From Scytalidium lignicola (lineage: Eukaryota > Ascomycota > Leotiomycetes), in assembly GCA_002812745.2 (NCBI GenBank), contig NCSJ02000222.1, forward strand, positions 1 through 64,000: DNA of 64,000 bases, in the 5' to 3' direction. Every line of letters begins with the position of its first letter. Position 1 is the stretch's first letter. The position numbers and the translations under genes are program-made. The notes under the pieces were generated by a model, which was not told the DNA's origin, did no database searches, and saw only the letters and a program-made list of their open reading frames with translations. Positions 1-12,871 of the stretch are shown here, piece by piece.

Positions 1-788
1 CTCAGCTGCATGACGTCTAGAATAACCATCTTGAACTTTAGTTGTATATCGTACACGTGTAGGAGTATCCCAAGCCATTAGAGTAATAAGAATAAGGAGG
101 ATGGAGGAGGTAAACAATGGTTTGTTTATTATAAAAGCGGCAATATCCTAGCTACACCGCCTTGCATGGGGTGAGCCAGTCATTTCTTGCACCCCCTTAC
201 GTACATGTACAGCGTGCTTGGGCCAGCCCAACCCCAACTGCAAGTGCTGACGTGCTCAGCACACGGGGGGGCGTGTGCGCGCTTCGGCGGGCGGCGGGGT
301 GGATGGAATGGTGGGCCGTGGGCAAATCGAGGGCGTAGGGGCGGGCTTGGGGGGGCTTTTCTGGGTCTTGGCCTCCTTCTCTCTCTCTCTTCTTTCCCCA
401 TCTTTCTTTCTTTCTGCTTGGGGCCAATTTTGGGCGTTTTTTTTCTCTCTCTTTCTTTTGCCTCCNTCATTTTCTCCACTTGGGATCATTGAATTGGGCA
501 TGGACGCTATGGTTGGCACGGGCCGATATCGGTCGGGGGGGGAGTCATCTATCTGGTTTGCGTCTTCTTCCTCTTTTGCAAATATCGGGAAGTGGATTCG
601 CTGGACTGAGAATTGTGGATTTTTGTTGGACTGTGAGATTGCGGATTTGCTTGGGATGCTTGGCCGAGAAATTTTTTTAATTAATTTTTTTTCCTGCGTC
701 CTATCCTGCGTGAAAGGGGGCATAAAAGGGGAATTGAAGGAGCATGGGGATTGACAATGCAGATGCTTGGATGGAGCAAGTGATTGAC

Positions 789-792
<4 letters not shown>

Positions 793-830
<38 letters not shown>
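793..830. repeat. (GA)n microsatellite
   Basis: About 19 uninterrupted AG/GA dinucleotides. Read on the minus strand it gives a Leu-Ser run inside a 207-codon frame, which is an artefact of the repeat and not a gene. Confidence 0.97.
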
Positions 831-832
<2 letters not shown>

Positions 833-1390
833 AGTATACCGAAGATTGGGAGATAAGAAAGCCCGGAAGTATATATCACGTACTGTTCTGTACTGTACTG
901 TCCGTACGTATACAGTATGAGTAACTCCTTTCAGGATACTTACAGCCGAGGCACGGAAGGTATAGGGTAACTGCCGGTCGTCACTTCGTACTAATTATTC
1001 TCCGTGCCCAGTACCAAGGTGCCAAGTACGAAAGGTATCGGTACATCTGTACTGTACTGTACCTGTGCTGCACGGTATTGTACGTATCTCCGTACCATTC
1101 GTCCTCATCCACCTGCTATCTACCACTAGATGGGGAACAATGTAACATCCGCGAAGAATTAATACGCCAGCAGCCCCGAGTCCCTGGAATCCAATGATGG
1201 AGCGTCGATAATCAAAATTAAAAAACGCCATCGATAAAGAAGATAAAAATAACAATTAAAAATCAATAGTTTCCTGCTCGTCTCTTCTCCTCTAGGGTAT
1301 TACTAATACCCCGTACGAGAACAGAATGCGACGTAGAATGGGGGAATTCAGCACAGTAATGGGAATCAATAATGCCCATCGTAGCACTCG

Positions 1391-1417
1391 CAGCACTTAC
1401 AGCACTTACAGCACTTA
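1391..1417. repeat. 9-bp tandem repeat (CAGCACTTA x3)
   Basis: Three perfect head-to-tail copies of CAGCACTTA, flanked on both sides by degenerate copies (CGTAGCACT upstream, CAACACCTG downstream). It lies in non-coding sequence. Confidence 0.9.
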
Positions 1418-3027
1418 CAACACCTGCACTTGCACAAGAGAACCTTTACAGCTACACCGGTACTGTCCAGTGGCATTCTCCCAGTTGATCCAGGCCACGC
1501 CAGAGCCCACTACTGTGTATAGTAGCGATATAATTATGTATGGATGACTCCTTCGCCGCTGGTTGACAAGCACTCGACCTCTCGATCTCTCTCATTCTCC
1601 GTCCTTCATCTTCAGGCAGCACCATTCTTCATCTGCCACTGTCTGCTTACCAGTATTTATGATGTAAGATTATCCATCGTCATTGGCACGTCTTTGTCAG
1701 CCCAGCTTCTCATCTCCTCTCTGTCCGCCTTAATCGGGTCATCAAGAGCTCCAGATTGCCCGTGATAGGCTCATCCGGGAATCTGGACCCGATTCCTTAT
1801 TCAAACTGGTCCACGTCCTCCTCAACACTTGGACTACTACTGCTGCTACAGTACTAGGTTGCCACTTTGCCACGCGATCCCATCTCCATGCTTGTTTTAA
1901 CCTCGCCCGCCGAACAAGAAGAGACTATACGCATTCGAGACAATCCACCGTACCTACGGTACCGCCTTAACTCCATAATATCTCCAGACTCGCACGACTC
2001 GGTACCTTTTTCACCACCCGCCGGACCGGTCATCGCTGCCAACCAACAAGCACACGTACGTACAGTGCGTGCGGTGCAAGCAGACAAACAAAGCAATCAA
2101 GCAAGGACCCAGCCTATAATACATACTTCGACCGGACTAGCGACCTGCCACTCCGATCTTCGTCCCAAACGGCCGACGATATCTCTCGGCCGGCTGTCAC
2201 CCAGAATAGGAAGTTCGCTCTACATCCCATTGCCCATTGTTGCCCATTACCCACGGCGGGCCCCCGGAGCGTAACCAATTGATCGTGAGCTGGTGGCCGT
2301 GTGGCCGTGGTGCCAGTGCCGATGACTGCTGATGTGAACGCATATCGACACCCGCGAGGAAGATCACGGGTGAGAAAAGAGAAGGAATAGGCAATAGAGA
2401 GACAAGTCCCAAACCAAAAAGAAACACCAAAATCTGATAGAACGCATGACATTTCGCCTGCAGCCCAGCAAGGCATTCCAGGTCCCTTGACGACTCCAAA
2501 AATAAACCGGCTCGGAGCTGCTGCTGCAACCTCACTTCTGCACCTCTGTTGCAAACTAGCAGCAAAAAAAAAACAATAAATTAATTTAAGCCACGGTCAT
2601 ACACTGCAACCCTTCTGTTTCCCCCAATATCGAAGTGGCGTTGTAAGCTGGGCTGCTGGGTGTACGCGAAACGGGCAGTCACTGGCGTCTGGCCGGGCCT
2701 AGCAAACCTTGCAAACCACCTGGCTTGAGGGGATCTTAATCCCGCTTCCACGGGAGACGGGCAAGGGAGAAGACGAAGAAGAGACAACAACAACACACAA
2801 AAAAAGCACGAACCATCCACGCCATCTACTGCAAATCGCTGGGCGGGGGGCGCGCGCGTTGCGTGCATGCATACCAAGAAAGTGTGGAGGCTGATTTGAT
2901 CTGGTCTTGGGTCCGGCAGCACGCACTTACAAGTAACTAACAGCTTCCCTTGGCTTTTACTACTGTACTGTACTAGGCCATACCCATAGCTCACCCCAGC
3001 AAAGACGATACACAACTGCCAACACGT

Positions 3028-3064
3028 CCACCACCATCACTCACCACCACCATCACCACCACCC
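3028..3064. repeat. CAC/CAT-rich microsatellite
   Basis: Imperfect run of CCA and TCA triplets. It lies about 480 bp upstream of the F-box start codon, within its presumed promoter or leader. Confidence 0.85.
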
Positions 3065-3544
3065 CGTCGCAACCAAACTACAGGACCAAACCCAGCCTTG
3101 CCGTGGCATCCATCCCACCCCACTCCATCTTGGGAAAGGTGCCCACTTCCAGCACCGGCCTCGGTCGGAAGGGCGAGCTGGCTGCGCTTGGCCTGCTGAA
3201 GTCTCAGGGCTAACGCTAACTTATTGCTCTTAGGGAGAAAGCTCGACTACCCTGTAGAGATATACCATTCTTTTTCAACTACCGGCGACACATGCGTGCT
3301 GGGGGGGTGAGCCACACCACCTGACTCATTTCTTCAACCTTGTTTTCCTTTTCTTCACCTGCCGTTTTCTTCATTACATACCTTTTTCTCTCTCTCTTCT
3401 CTTCTGTCGTGTCACCTTACTCAAAGCACCTTCTTGTTTGAGATCTTACACTACGCTTGGGCGGGGCCGAAGCAGGACGAGAGACGGTAAGGTGACGGGG
3501 CTAAGAACAATTCGAGGAGAAAAGTTCGTGTCGAGTGTGTGAGT

Positions 3545-5670
3545 ATGTCCGAGAACGAAGCCGGAAGACACACGAGAGCAGAGGGTAAAATGGAAGGGCA
3601 AAAAACATTCACCATGGACAACGACTGGAAATATCTCCATGGAAGGCTTGATCCTGCCAATGAGGCCAATGTTAACCTGATTGACTCCATCCCGCCAAAC
3701 GAGTTACCCCAGGACGAGGTATACCATGGAAAGAGAATGATAGATTTGCCTGATGAGCCTGGATCTAGTTCGAGCTGGAGTGTGCAGGTGATGCCAGCTC
3801 CAAGTAGTTTCGGGGGTACGTGTGAGTTTCTGTCTATTTTCTTTTCTTTTTTTATCTTTTTCTTTTCTTCCACCCCCCTTTCTCATGACTGCCCGTCTCC
3901 TTGTTTTCCGTTACCGGCCTACCTATTCCGTCTGATAGCGAGACTTCTGGCTTTGAATCATGCCCAATTGTGAAAGACTATAGAGTTGGCAATTGCAATG
4001 ACAATTTAAGTGGAAATTGAAATGACGATCACAATGATAAATTGGATGGTTAGAGTTTCTCGCGCCAGGGATCATTTCCATGAAAATGCATATATAATTT
4101 ACTCTTATTTTTTTTATCTCTCCATCTGATAGATATCTCTGACAACGGCTTTCAAACTAGGCACAAGCCTGTTAGCACTTCCCTCCGAGATTATCGATCA
4201 CATTCTCAGCTTCCTCGGCCCCGTTGATTTGGTCTCCCTCTCGGGAACATGCCGCCTTCTCAGCTCACACGCGAGGTCTGATCTACCTTGGCAGCGTTAT
4301 GTCCAGGAAAATGTCCCCGGTATCCAGCTCACGTCCCCAGCACCGGCGCAGAGTTATCGCGAACTGTATGCGGCTCATGATCCGCACTGGTTCTTGACGA
4401 AACACAAGGTCTGGTTCTCTGATTACTTCCTCACAGGCAAGCTCATCGTCGTACGATATGATCCTCGACGCGGCTGCATCGAAGGCTACCGGCTTGTGGC
4501 AGAACGTCCGCCGCCGACCTTTGATCCTTGGGAGTACGATGACGAGGTTCTGATTCATTCCTTCGAACCCAAGGCTCGCTTGCACCTTGATCAGCCTGTT
4601 CTTCAAATAGAAGCAGACTTGCCCCAGCTAAATTCAGAATCGAGCGGTAAGGGCAAAGGCAAAGCTCGTGCTAATAATAAAAATAACCGCCCAAGATTTT
4701 CTTCTGAAATCTCCATGCCCATCCACGAGCGTAGCCATTATGGTGTACGCTCCAATTTCTTCCACGCACGCCGGGTTCCCGAAATGCCTAACATGCAGCT
4801 CTGGCCCCCGCCCATCATCCCAGCTCGGCACCGCGTGCGCAATGAATCTCAGCAATCATTCACCGGTAGTGGCCATCGACCGCAGACCCGCGCTGAAGTC
4901 AGCGACCAGACTTTCCGAATCCGACGTTGGATGGACATGGCTGCGGGTCAACCTGTTCCCGGCGTGCACCTCGGTGAAGAGGTATACACATATGCAACAC
5001 TCGACCCGAAACTCTACACACCTACGGAGGAGAAACCTTATCGGGGAATCTGGATCGGAGATTACAGCGGACATGGTTGCGAGTTCCTGCTGATGCATCA
5101 GCCAGATGACGAAGAGCCATTTGACCCGGCTTCCGTCATCCAGGAACCCGACGAGACCCCTGAAGAGTTCGAGAAGCGGAAGCTTGATGAGCGCATTTAC
5201 CGGGGTAGTATCCGAGCCATCAAGCTTACGGGGGATCCGAATGTTCCTAGGGGAGAGTATACTTTTGTTTCTGATGATATTGGAAAGAATGGTTTTGTTC
5301 GGTGGGCTACGGAGGAGAGATTTAAGGGGGCACGTGTTGTTAAGAGTAGGGGGCATATTGCTAGTACGATGTTTAGGGATGGTGAGTTTTGTTTCCTTCC
5401 CTTCCCCAGTTCTCTTTTTTGTCTCTTCTTTCCCCCTAATACTTTTATTATTATTATTTTATTATTCTCCTCCGTATATCCCCAGGATATCTATCACTAT
5501 TTCCCCACGCTTCTTTTATAGGGTCCTTGCTAAACATTGTTGCAGATAAATACATCGAAAGCCAACTAATCATGATCTCATCTAATCGACTCGCCCAGTT
5601 TTGGGTTGGGTTCGGACATATTAGCTTCTTCGAGAGGGTGGAAATTGATGATTTCCTTAACCCTTCGTAG
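3545..5670 (+). CDS. F-box protein, FBXO31-like
   Basis: Substrate-recognition subunit of an SCF ubiquitin ligase by family. I read three exons, 3545-3815, 4161-5381 and 5546-5670, giving 538 aa; phases close exactly at both junctions. The F-box begins near residue 94 (LPSEIIDHILSFLGPVDL). It is followed by the FBXO31-type region, with HWFLTKHKVWFSDYFLTGKL, a YDPRRGCIEGYRLVAERPP segment, and a C-terminal beta-rich domain ending RLAQFWVGFGHISFFERV close to the stop. The short last exon is required to complete that conserved C-terminus, which supports the splice model. ATG 3545 is the first in-frame start after a pyrimidine tract. An alternative donor 6 nt downstream (3822) would keep the frame. 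A Lys/Asn-rich, low-complexity insertion sits near residues 235-250. The substrate is unknown; in animals FBXO31 targets cyclin D1, which need not hold here. Confidence 0.9.
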
Positions 5671-7056
5671 GGCAGGATATTTCTTCATCAACTCGACTAA
5701 ATCGAAATCGGGTCGAAATAAATTAAAAAGGCTCTCGAGCAAGAAGGAATAAATAAGTGCGAAGGAAAAAAGGAAATGGAAAGGGAATAAAACGAAGATG
5801 ACAAAAGAGTTCGTGCCCTACAGCTGCTTTTGCTGGCTGTATGCTCTACATCTCTACTAATGTCAGTGACATGCACATCAATACATTAGATTTAGTTCCC
5901 TGACCACCTCTTGGAACAACAATTTGACCTGACCGCTCTGCCACAACGACGCTTTTTGTTGTTCGTTATGAGGGGGTTACTTATTTGGGTTTATATAAGA
6001 AGCTAGGCTTGGCATTCGAGGAGGAAGCTCACTAGTGAAAAGGCGAGATTTAGCGTGCTTTGGCCATTTGTGCCTGTGGATTAGGGATTACTAGGAGTGA
6101 GCTCTTAAGAGGCAGGGAACCCTTTGGTCCTTACTTGCAATGGTATATTATATTCTAGATTGTCTCGTGGAGAGAAGGAGGAGTGAGAAATAGGGGGGCT
6201 ATTTTGCTCTTTTTCTTGAAGTGGAGCTAGGCTGTATTTGATTTAAGAAAGGGAAAAGCACAAGGCAGGGATTTGTACGACTTGATACGATTATTGCATA
6301 GCAGCAGGAGATGTTTCTTTTTTATGCATGGCATTTGGCATGGACAGGTAACGGACATGGCTTGGAGCAGAATACGGAGCATTAAGGAGTTAAAAGATAT
6401 GGTCAAAATTTTGACTAGGTTAAATTTATTTTATTTTAATCTCAATATATACTTTGTTTTTATTTAAAAGTTTTAGTTTATCTTATAAGCAGAGTGTGTA
6501 AAACTGCTTTTTAGTTAAAAAAGTAATTTTCAATATACATCGTTTCACGTGCTCAGGCGACAAAGCTCACACGCGACCAAACTCTCTTTGCCCCTGGACC
6601 GCTCGGCATTTTAGATAAAAAGATAAACGTCACCGCCAATTTTTTTCCCGCCTTTCTCTACCCTGCTTTTTTTTCCCTTGTAATTATTTCGTCGGTGCAG
6701 ATCAATGAAGGAATAAATGCAGCGAAGCATAACTAAACATCTGAGTTCTTGTTTAGCTTGTTGATATAAAAAGGTTTTACATCCGCTCGTTCCTTACTTA
6801 ATACGTCACACTCTCTTTCTCTTGTCTGTTATCGAACCCGGTTGTGCTACTACTCTGTTGGGTTAAAATTGTTGAGCTCCACAGCGGGGTATTAACACGG
6901 CAGGNTTTTTTATTTATTTGAGGAAACATAAAAATATAAAATAAAAGGTAAGTATAAGAGATCAATTAGAAGGTGTAAGAGACACCCAATTGACAGAAAT
7001 ATATAGGAGAATACAAAGGAAAGAGAAGGGAAAGGAAGGGGAATAGAAGAAGAAGA
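5671..7056. other. Intergenic spacer
   Basis: AT-rich spacer between the F-box and DUF1769 genes with no credible coding frame. Purine-rich sequence precedes the DUF1769 start. A single N at 6905 sits at the edge of a T run. Confidence 0.6.
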
Positions 7057-8532
7057 ATGGCGCATAATTACATCCTTCAGGTCACTGCCGGACACGAGTA
7101 TGATGTTAAGACGCACAAGATCGTCCCTGTGAATCATCCCACGCCGGTGTCTATCTCGTCGGAGTTGATTGATGTGGATTTAAACGTTAGGATACAGGTA
7201 TGAAATGTGCTCTTCCTCGGGAATATTTCTTTTCTATTTCCAAATAAATGAAAGAAAGGAAAGTTGGAAAAGAAAAGGAAGGAAGGAATGAAGGAAGAAT
7301 GCTACCTAGCAAAAAAAGCTAACTTGAGAATCTCTCCCCATTTCCAGTCTTACCGCGGCCTCCCTCTCAACTCCCCCTCCACGTCCCCTTACTTCTCCCT
7401 CCCCCCACACGACAAGAACAACGACCAGTACAGCATCTGCTTCCGCTTCTCCCTCAAGCAACCCGTCTCCGGCGCCGATCTGGTCTTCGGCAACGACTTC
7501 GACCATCCGATTCGCGACCGCTTGCCGCCGGGATTTGGAACTGCGTTTAGGATCGTGAAGTGGATTGTTGATCCGGGACTAGAGGGGGATGTGTATGCTG
7601 ATATGCCGTATCTTTATGGTGCCGCGGGGGGAAGTTTTGCTACTGTTTGGGTTGGGGGGGAAAGAGGGGAAAGATGGAGATGAGGAAGAGGAAGGTGAAG
7701 GTGAAGATGGAAATGGACTTGGACTTGGACCTGGACATCATGAGGAGATTGGACTTTTGTTTGAGGAGGGTGGAGATGTAGAGGGATTGAGCTTGCGGAG
7801 GGAGAAGGGGGTTCCGGATTCGGATGCGGCGAGACGGAAGCATTTCCTAGACGCGCAGAAGAAGGCGGCGTGGGAGTGGGAGGAGGGGAGGGTGTATGGG
7901 GTTGATTTTTTCAATCCGTATTTGGATTTTAATGGTAGGTGGATTTTTGTGTATTTGCATTTGCATTTTTGTAGAGTTCTCAAAGTTCTTCTTTTCTTTC
8001 TCTGTCTTTTGGTTTCGAGTGGAGAAGCTTACCTTTTGAAATATAGAATTCGCACTCAGATTACCTGGATTCACTATGCCGATTATGAAGTACTGGGATG
8101 GTCAAGGTCTTAGGTATGTTTTTTTTTTTTTGGTTTCTCCCCCTGTTTTCTGCTAGCCCTTTTTTTTATATANTTTTTTTGCTATGCTTTCAGGCGATTC
8201 TCTAACCGGAGAATCTCTCTCCCATGCACAGGAAGGAGCAGAAGCGCTCACATGCACTCAGATATGTGCTCAAGAACAAAGCCACAGATGAAGTCCTCCT
8301 CGTCGTGCTCTTCACACTATATCTGAAGGAGGACATTGATGAGGAGGGGAATGTCAAGGAAGGCGTTGTTGGTGGGAAGCAGTTCAATGGAACGGCAAAG
8401 GGGTTTGAGAGTAGCGACGAGGAGGATGATGATGAGGAGGAGGTTTTTGAAGATGCGAGAGATGATGAGGATGATAAGAGGAGAGACACGGTTCCTAATG
8501 GAGTGGAGACGAGCCTTGATGATATTGACTGA
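7057..8532 (+). CDS. DUF1769 family protein (frame break in a G run)
   Basis: Conserved fungal protein of unknown function (DUF1769, the family of S. pombe UPF0590 proteins). Exons 7057-7197, 7348-7934, 8047-8113 and 8262-8532 would give about 354 aa. Landmarks are DVDLNVRIQ joined to SYRGLPLNSPSTSPYFSLPP, NDQYSICFRFSLKQPV, LVFGNDFDHPIRDRLPPGF, KWIVDPGLEGDVYADMPYLY, then VYGVDFFNPYLDFN, LRLPGFTMPIMKYWDGQGLR and YVLKNKATDEVLLVVLFTL. In exon 2 the frame moves by one base at a seven-G run (about 7654-7660). Upstream of it one frame matches the family, and after removing one G the other frame continues it through an acidic, low-complexity loop. This is more likely a homopolymer miscall than a true mutation, because conservation continues to the C-terminus. 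The tail is Asp/Glu-rich. Confidence 0.85.
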
Positions 8533-10508
8533 GGCGTGGTCTTTATTGAATGTGTGTTGGGGTATGTCAGGATATCATTTCCACTCACTGCAGATAGTGC
8601 TCAGGACTCAGCAAAAGGCAGGGAGAAAAAAGAGGGAAAGAGGAAGAAAAGGCAAACAATCCTCTTAGAAATCCAGCGCACCGGGGTTCTAGCCTGAGGG
8701 TGTGAACTCAACTGTATAATTAGATAAAANTCATGGTGTTTTGAAAAATTGCCTCTGAGGAGGCAAAAATTGGGATTTACAATATTCCATGGAATGATGG
8801 GACGAGGTGGCTGGCGCATGGATGGATATTAGGGGATGGTGGGAATGGTATACAGGAAGAAATTAATATTGCCTTTTTATTTTTGGGTTTAGATGTTATG
8901 AATATTGGGTCACTCTTGTCTTACATTATGTTGTAGATGGGTGAATATATATATACACATTAGACTGTCTATTCAAGCTTTGGTAGACCCTATAATTAGC
9001 CTAAAATACCCGTGAAAGCTTAATTACTAACCCAGAATTAAACCCGACACACTTCCTTCTTTTCCCCATAAAAGATCTAATTCTCCTCTGTTGCTAATTA
9101 ACCAATAACCACAGGCATAAATGTTTCTTACTATGCGATGCATAGATGCATAGGGCACTTTATCGTCTTCTGACTCGCTGACCTTTTGGGCAGTCCTTGT
9201 GATTGGAGAAAGCAGAGCCATTGATCTATTATCTCGCACCTATTGCTCTAATATGCGAATTGAAGCCAGGATGCACGATAACGAAAGGACCCGACTGCAA
9301 CTCTTCTGCTCCACGACAGGAAGCTGATCAGCAGATCGGCCAACGGAGCCTGGCTTGTGTCTCTTACGTGTAATTACCCTCGGTGCAAGTGCCCGCTGGA
9401 ACTGGTGGAATCAAGTTCTGGTGGTATGTAGTGATGTACTGCGTTGGTACTTTTATCTCGCAAGAAGTACTGGTGTATGGCCGTACAGCGCTGATAGAGG
9501 TACACAGGGGATACATCTGGTAGGTTTGATTCCCTCTGCGCTTGATGTGCTCGATACAGTAATGAGTTTACTGTGCTTCTGTGCTTCTGCGCTTCGCTTT
9601 CTCTTATCTTGCATCTTGCATCTTGCATGGTTTGAATGTTTGTTCTTGCCAGGATCATCGGGACATACAACAGCTGCATGAAGGATTGGTCGCACTGGCA
9701 GACTGGATAAGAGCAAGGCCAGGAGAAGTGTCCATCATGGACATCACCACTTGATACTTTGGTGCTGATTATTCAATAACAAGAGTGGTACGGGGGAGAG
9801 GTGAGGCGAGGTGAGATGAGATGAGATGGCATCGCTCAGGGAGGAAGGTGCTCGCACGCCCATTCTCCTCCTCCTCCTCCATCCCCGAGTTGCTACTTCC
9901 ACATTAATTCATCTTGGCTCTGCTCTTCTTCTCGGCATCGCCGCCATTGCGTGCTCCGGATCGAAGCACTTGCATGCGGCAGATATCAATTCAAGCCTGG
10001 GGATCTGCCCCTACCGCAACCCGTTCCGCCGCCACCAACCGTTGTCTTTTTCTTACTACTATCTCTTTTCCCCTCAAGAGGAGTAACTTTTCCGCCTGTC
10101 AGATTTAAATTTCCGCGACGAATCCTTCGACCTGGTTAATAATATATTTTTGTCATTGTTTTTTCTTGGGGGATTTTGTTCTGGCTGGATTCTAGAAGCC
10201 CAAGTACGAATAGAGAAGGATTATTGCGCCATTTCGCTGCTCCATCGCGAACGTCCAGCAACGACCGGGGCAGATGCTACATTGCTAGGGACCCGAGGTG
10301 TGATTTCAAGGATTCACACATCATTCTATGGTCATCATTCATAACCGGGGGTTTTGTTGCTTTTTTTTAATTTATTTTTATAAAAACACCTATATATCTC
10401 CATGGTCCATGGTTTCTTCTCTCCGATCTGAAAAAAGGTCCTCTCGACAGGGTGATAAATTATAGAGAGAACTGGGAATAGGAAATTGGATGTGTGCGTG
10501 TCTCAAAC
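8533..10508. other. Intergenic spacer upstream of mup1
   Basis: Nearly 2 kb with no supported gene. It contains short tandem GAGGC/GAGAT purine repeats near 9800-9830, TATA-like ATATATATAC near 8947, and a CT-rich tract before the permease start. Ns at 8730 and 8173 (the latter inside the preceding gene's third intron) adjoin A or T runs. Confidence 0.5.
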
Positions 10509-12440
10509 ATGGCAATTACCCAGCGCCTTCAGTCCCTCTTTGGTGGTGACCGTAATGGCGAAGTCACAGCCGCGCCAACCAACAGCACCGTCTATCCTGA
10601 ACAGAAGGGCGTGGTGCTAGATGCTTCTAGTGGTGATATCGAACCTGATGCTGACCGCGTGGTTGGACCGGGAGAATTGAGCTTTGAAGAGGATGTCAAA
10701 GGTGGAATGGGAAGGCATTTGGGTTTGGTTAGCACGACCTTCTTGATGTGAGCCGGTCCCCCCTTCCATTATTACATTGTTTAGCCATTTGTGTATTGGA
10801 GAAGACCATGTCAACATCACACATCAATAAGGCGAAGAAGAAGATTTGAGCAATGAAGAAGAAGAATAAATGGGACAAAAAATAATCAGAAAAGAAAAGG
10901 AAGTGCTATACTTTGAATTAGAACTGACTCTCCGTAGCATCGGCCGTATCATTGGAACCGGAATCTTCTCTACTCCGTCCAGTATAACAAGCTCGGTTGG
11001 ATCCGTTGGAGCTGCCCTCATGCTTTGGGTTCTCGGCGCCTTGCTATCTTTCGCAGGTCTCTGCGTTTGGATGGAATTTGGCTGCATGTTCCCCCGATCC
11101 GGCGGCGAAAAGGTTTACCTTGAGGCAGTCTATAAGCGTCCAAAGCTCTTTGCTACCGTCATCTTCTCAACCCAGGCAATCCTCCTTGGCTTTACGGCTT
11201 CAGGGTGTATTGTTTTTGCTTCTAACATTCTCCTTGCGGCCGGCCATAAAGTCACAGATTGGAACGAGCGTGGTATCGCTCTCGGTGTCATTGTATTTGT
11301 TACGTTTATTCACACCTTTGTACCCAAAACGGGTGTTCTAATCATGAACGCCCTCAGCTCGATCAAGCTTATCATCCTTCTCTTTATCGTGGTCACGGGC
11401 TGGGTGATCCTTGGCGGAAACGTCCACAGTGTCCCTGATCCGCATGCTTCCTTCAGAAATGGGTTTGCAAACTCAGTCCACAGCGGTGGGCCTTACGCTA
11501 CAGCCCTATTCAAAGTTATTAACTCGTACGCCGGATGGAGCAATGCTGCCTACGTCCTGAACGAGGTCAAGAGACCTGTCCATACATTGAAGATTGCTGG
11601 ACCCCTTGGACTCGGCATCTGTGCTATCATGTACCTCCTGGCCAACATTGCGTACTTTGCTGCTGCTACACCTGAGGAGATTGCGGCCTCTAAGACCACT
11701 GTGGCCTCCTACTTTGTCGGTAAAGTCTTTGGTGCTACAGCTGAAAAGGTCATCAGTGTTTTTGTGGCGCTGAGTGCCTTGGGGAATGTTCTTACGGTGA
11801 CGTTTGCGCAGAGCAGAGTTAATCAGGAGCTGGCTAAGGAGGGAGTTATTCCCTTCGGACGATTCTGGGCTAGCACCTGGCCAAAGGGTGCTCCTGGAGC
11901 TGGGCTATTACTGCATTTCATTCCTAGTATTATAGTTATTATTGCTATTCCTGCTGGTGATGCTTATGTGAGTGTTTTCTCTTTCCCTCCGTCTAGCTCC
12001 AATATTTTGTCGTCTGTTCACCAGGTCCACAATACTCGTTGGCTAATGTCTCACAGAACTTCATTCTCGACGTCGAAGGATATCCAGGCTCCATCATTAA
12101 CTTCTTTGTGGTCATCGGCCTCTTTATTCTACGCTACCGCGCCCCTCATCTCCACCGTCCATTCAAGACCTGGATCATCGTCCCCATCTTCTTCCTTGCT
12201 GCGCAGGTCTTCCTTCTCGTTGCTCCATTCCTTCGGCCTCCGGGTGGCAAGGGCGATACCAGCCTACCTTACTGGCTGTATCCAATTGTTGGTATGGCAG
12301 TGTTGGTTGCTGGAGCTGTGTATTGGTTCCTCTGGCGGATTGTGTGGCCACGTCTAGGAGGATTTGAGTGGATTGAACGAAAGGGGGAGTTGAAGGATGG
12401 CACGGTTGTTACAGGGTTCGATAAGGTGAAGAAGGTTTAG
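10509..12440 (+). CDS. mup1: High-affinity methionine permease
   Basis: Plasma-membrane amino-acid transporter of the APC superfamily, MUP1/MUP3 branch, importing methionine by family. Exons 10509-10747, 10938-11967 and 12057-12440 encode 550 aa, close to yeast Mup1 (574). Splicing restores the TM1 signature IIGRIIGTGIFSTPSSI across intron 1 and joins GDAY to NFILDVEGYPGSI across intron 2. About 12 hydrophobic segments follow. Other family landmarks are FPRSGGEKVYLE, INSYAGWSNAAYVLNEVKRP and LGNVLTVTFAQSRVNQELAKEG. The N-terminal ~75 residues are hydrophilic and acidic, as in Mup1 where that region mediates methionine-induced endocytosis; that role is inferred. A paralogue with another substrate (cysteine, for example) cannot be excluded. 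Confidence 0.92.
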
Positions 12441-12871
12441 GAGAGAAAGGGCATTTCGGTTGTAGATATATCACACAAAAGAGTAATGACAGAGTATCTC
12501 AACTTGATCATAGAGTATCATGATTTCTGGGCGGCTTTAAATGAGGCAATTGTAAGCCTCACAAGCGGGTTAATATGTCCAGATCCGTATCATTTATAAG
12601 TTTTACAAGATCAATGTTAAGTGACATCGTGAACATCCAAGTGGCTCAAACGTCTCTGTCCTGCTGCCTACTTCAGCTGAATCGCTTAACTCCATGGAAT
12701 TCATCTTGACCTCTCAGAACTCTCGTAAAGCGAAACTTCAGTTATATAACTCGAATGAAGGCAGAAATGCAATCAATAAGGTAAGGGTTTATTTTATTTA
12801 AATTTCATTTCCCCCTCATCTTTCTCATTTTCTCCTAAAAAAAATCAATATTCTCATACAGCTATTAAACC
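12441..12871. other. Short intergenic spacer
   Basis: AT-rich 3' region of mup1 and the presumed promoter of the HET gene, with a T-rich and pyrimidine-rich tract at about 12785-12840 just before the start codon. No gene seen. Confidence 0.5.

Larger units (their letters stand above)
1..3544. other. Gene-free 5' region
   Basis: No reading frame here has family character; the long frames on both strands come from low-complexity tracts and many lack an ATG. The stretch holds a GA microsatellite, a 9-bp minisatellite, several GTACTGTAC-type motifs (near 885-900, 1045-1065 and 2963-2975), a CAC-rich tract and, at about 3330-3420, a pyrimidine-rich tract just upstream of the F-box gene that is typical of fungal promoters. 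Confidence 0.5.

Noticed and set aside
256..879. 207-codon minus-strand frame
   Set aside because: It consists of a Leu-Ser run from the GA microsatellite and Arg/Pro-rich low-complexity sequence, and it spans an N; overlapping frames on the plus strand are equally open.
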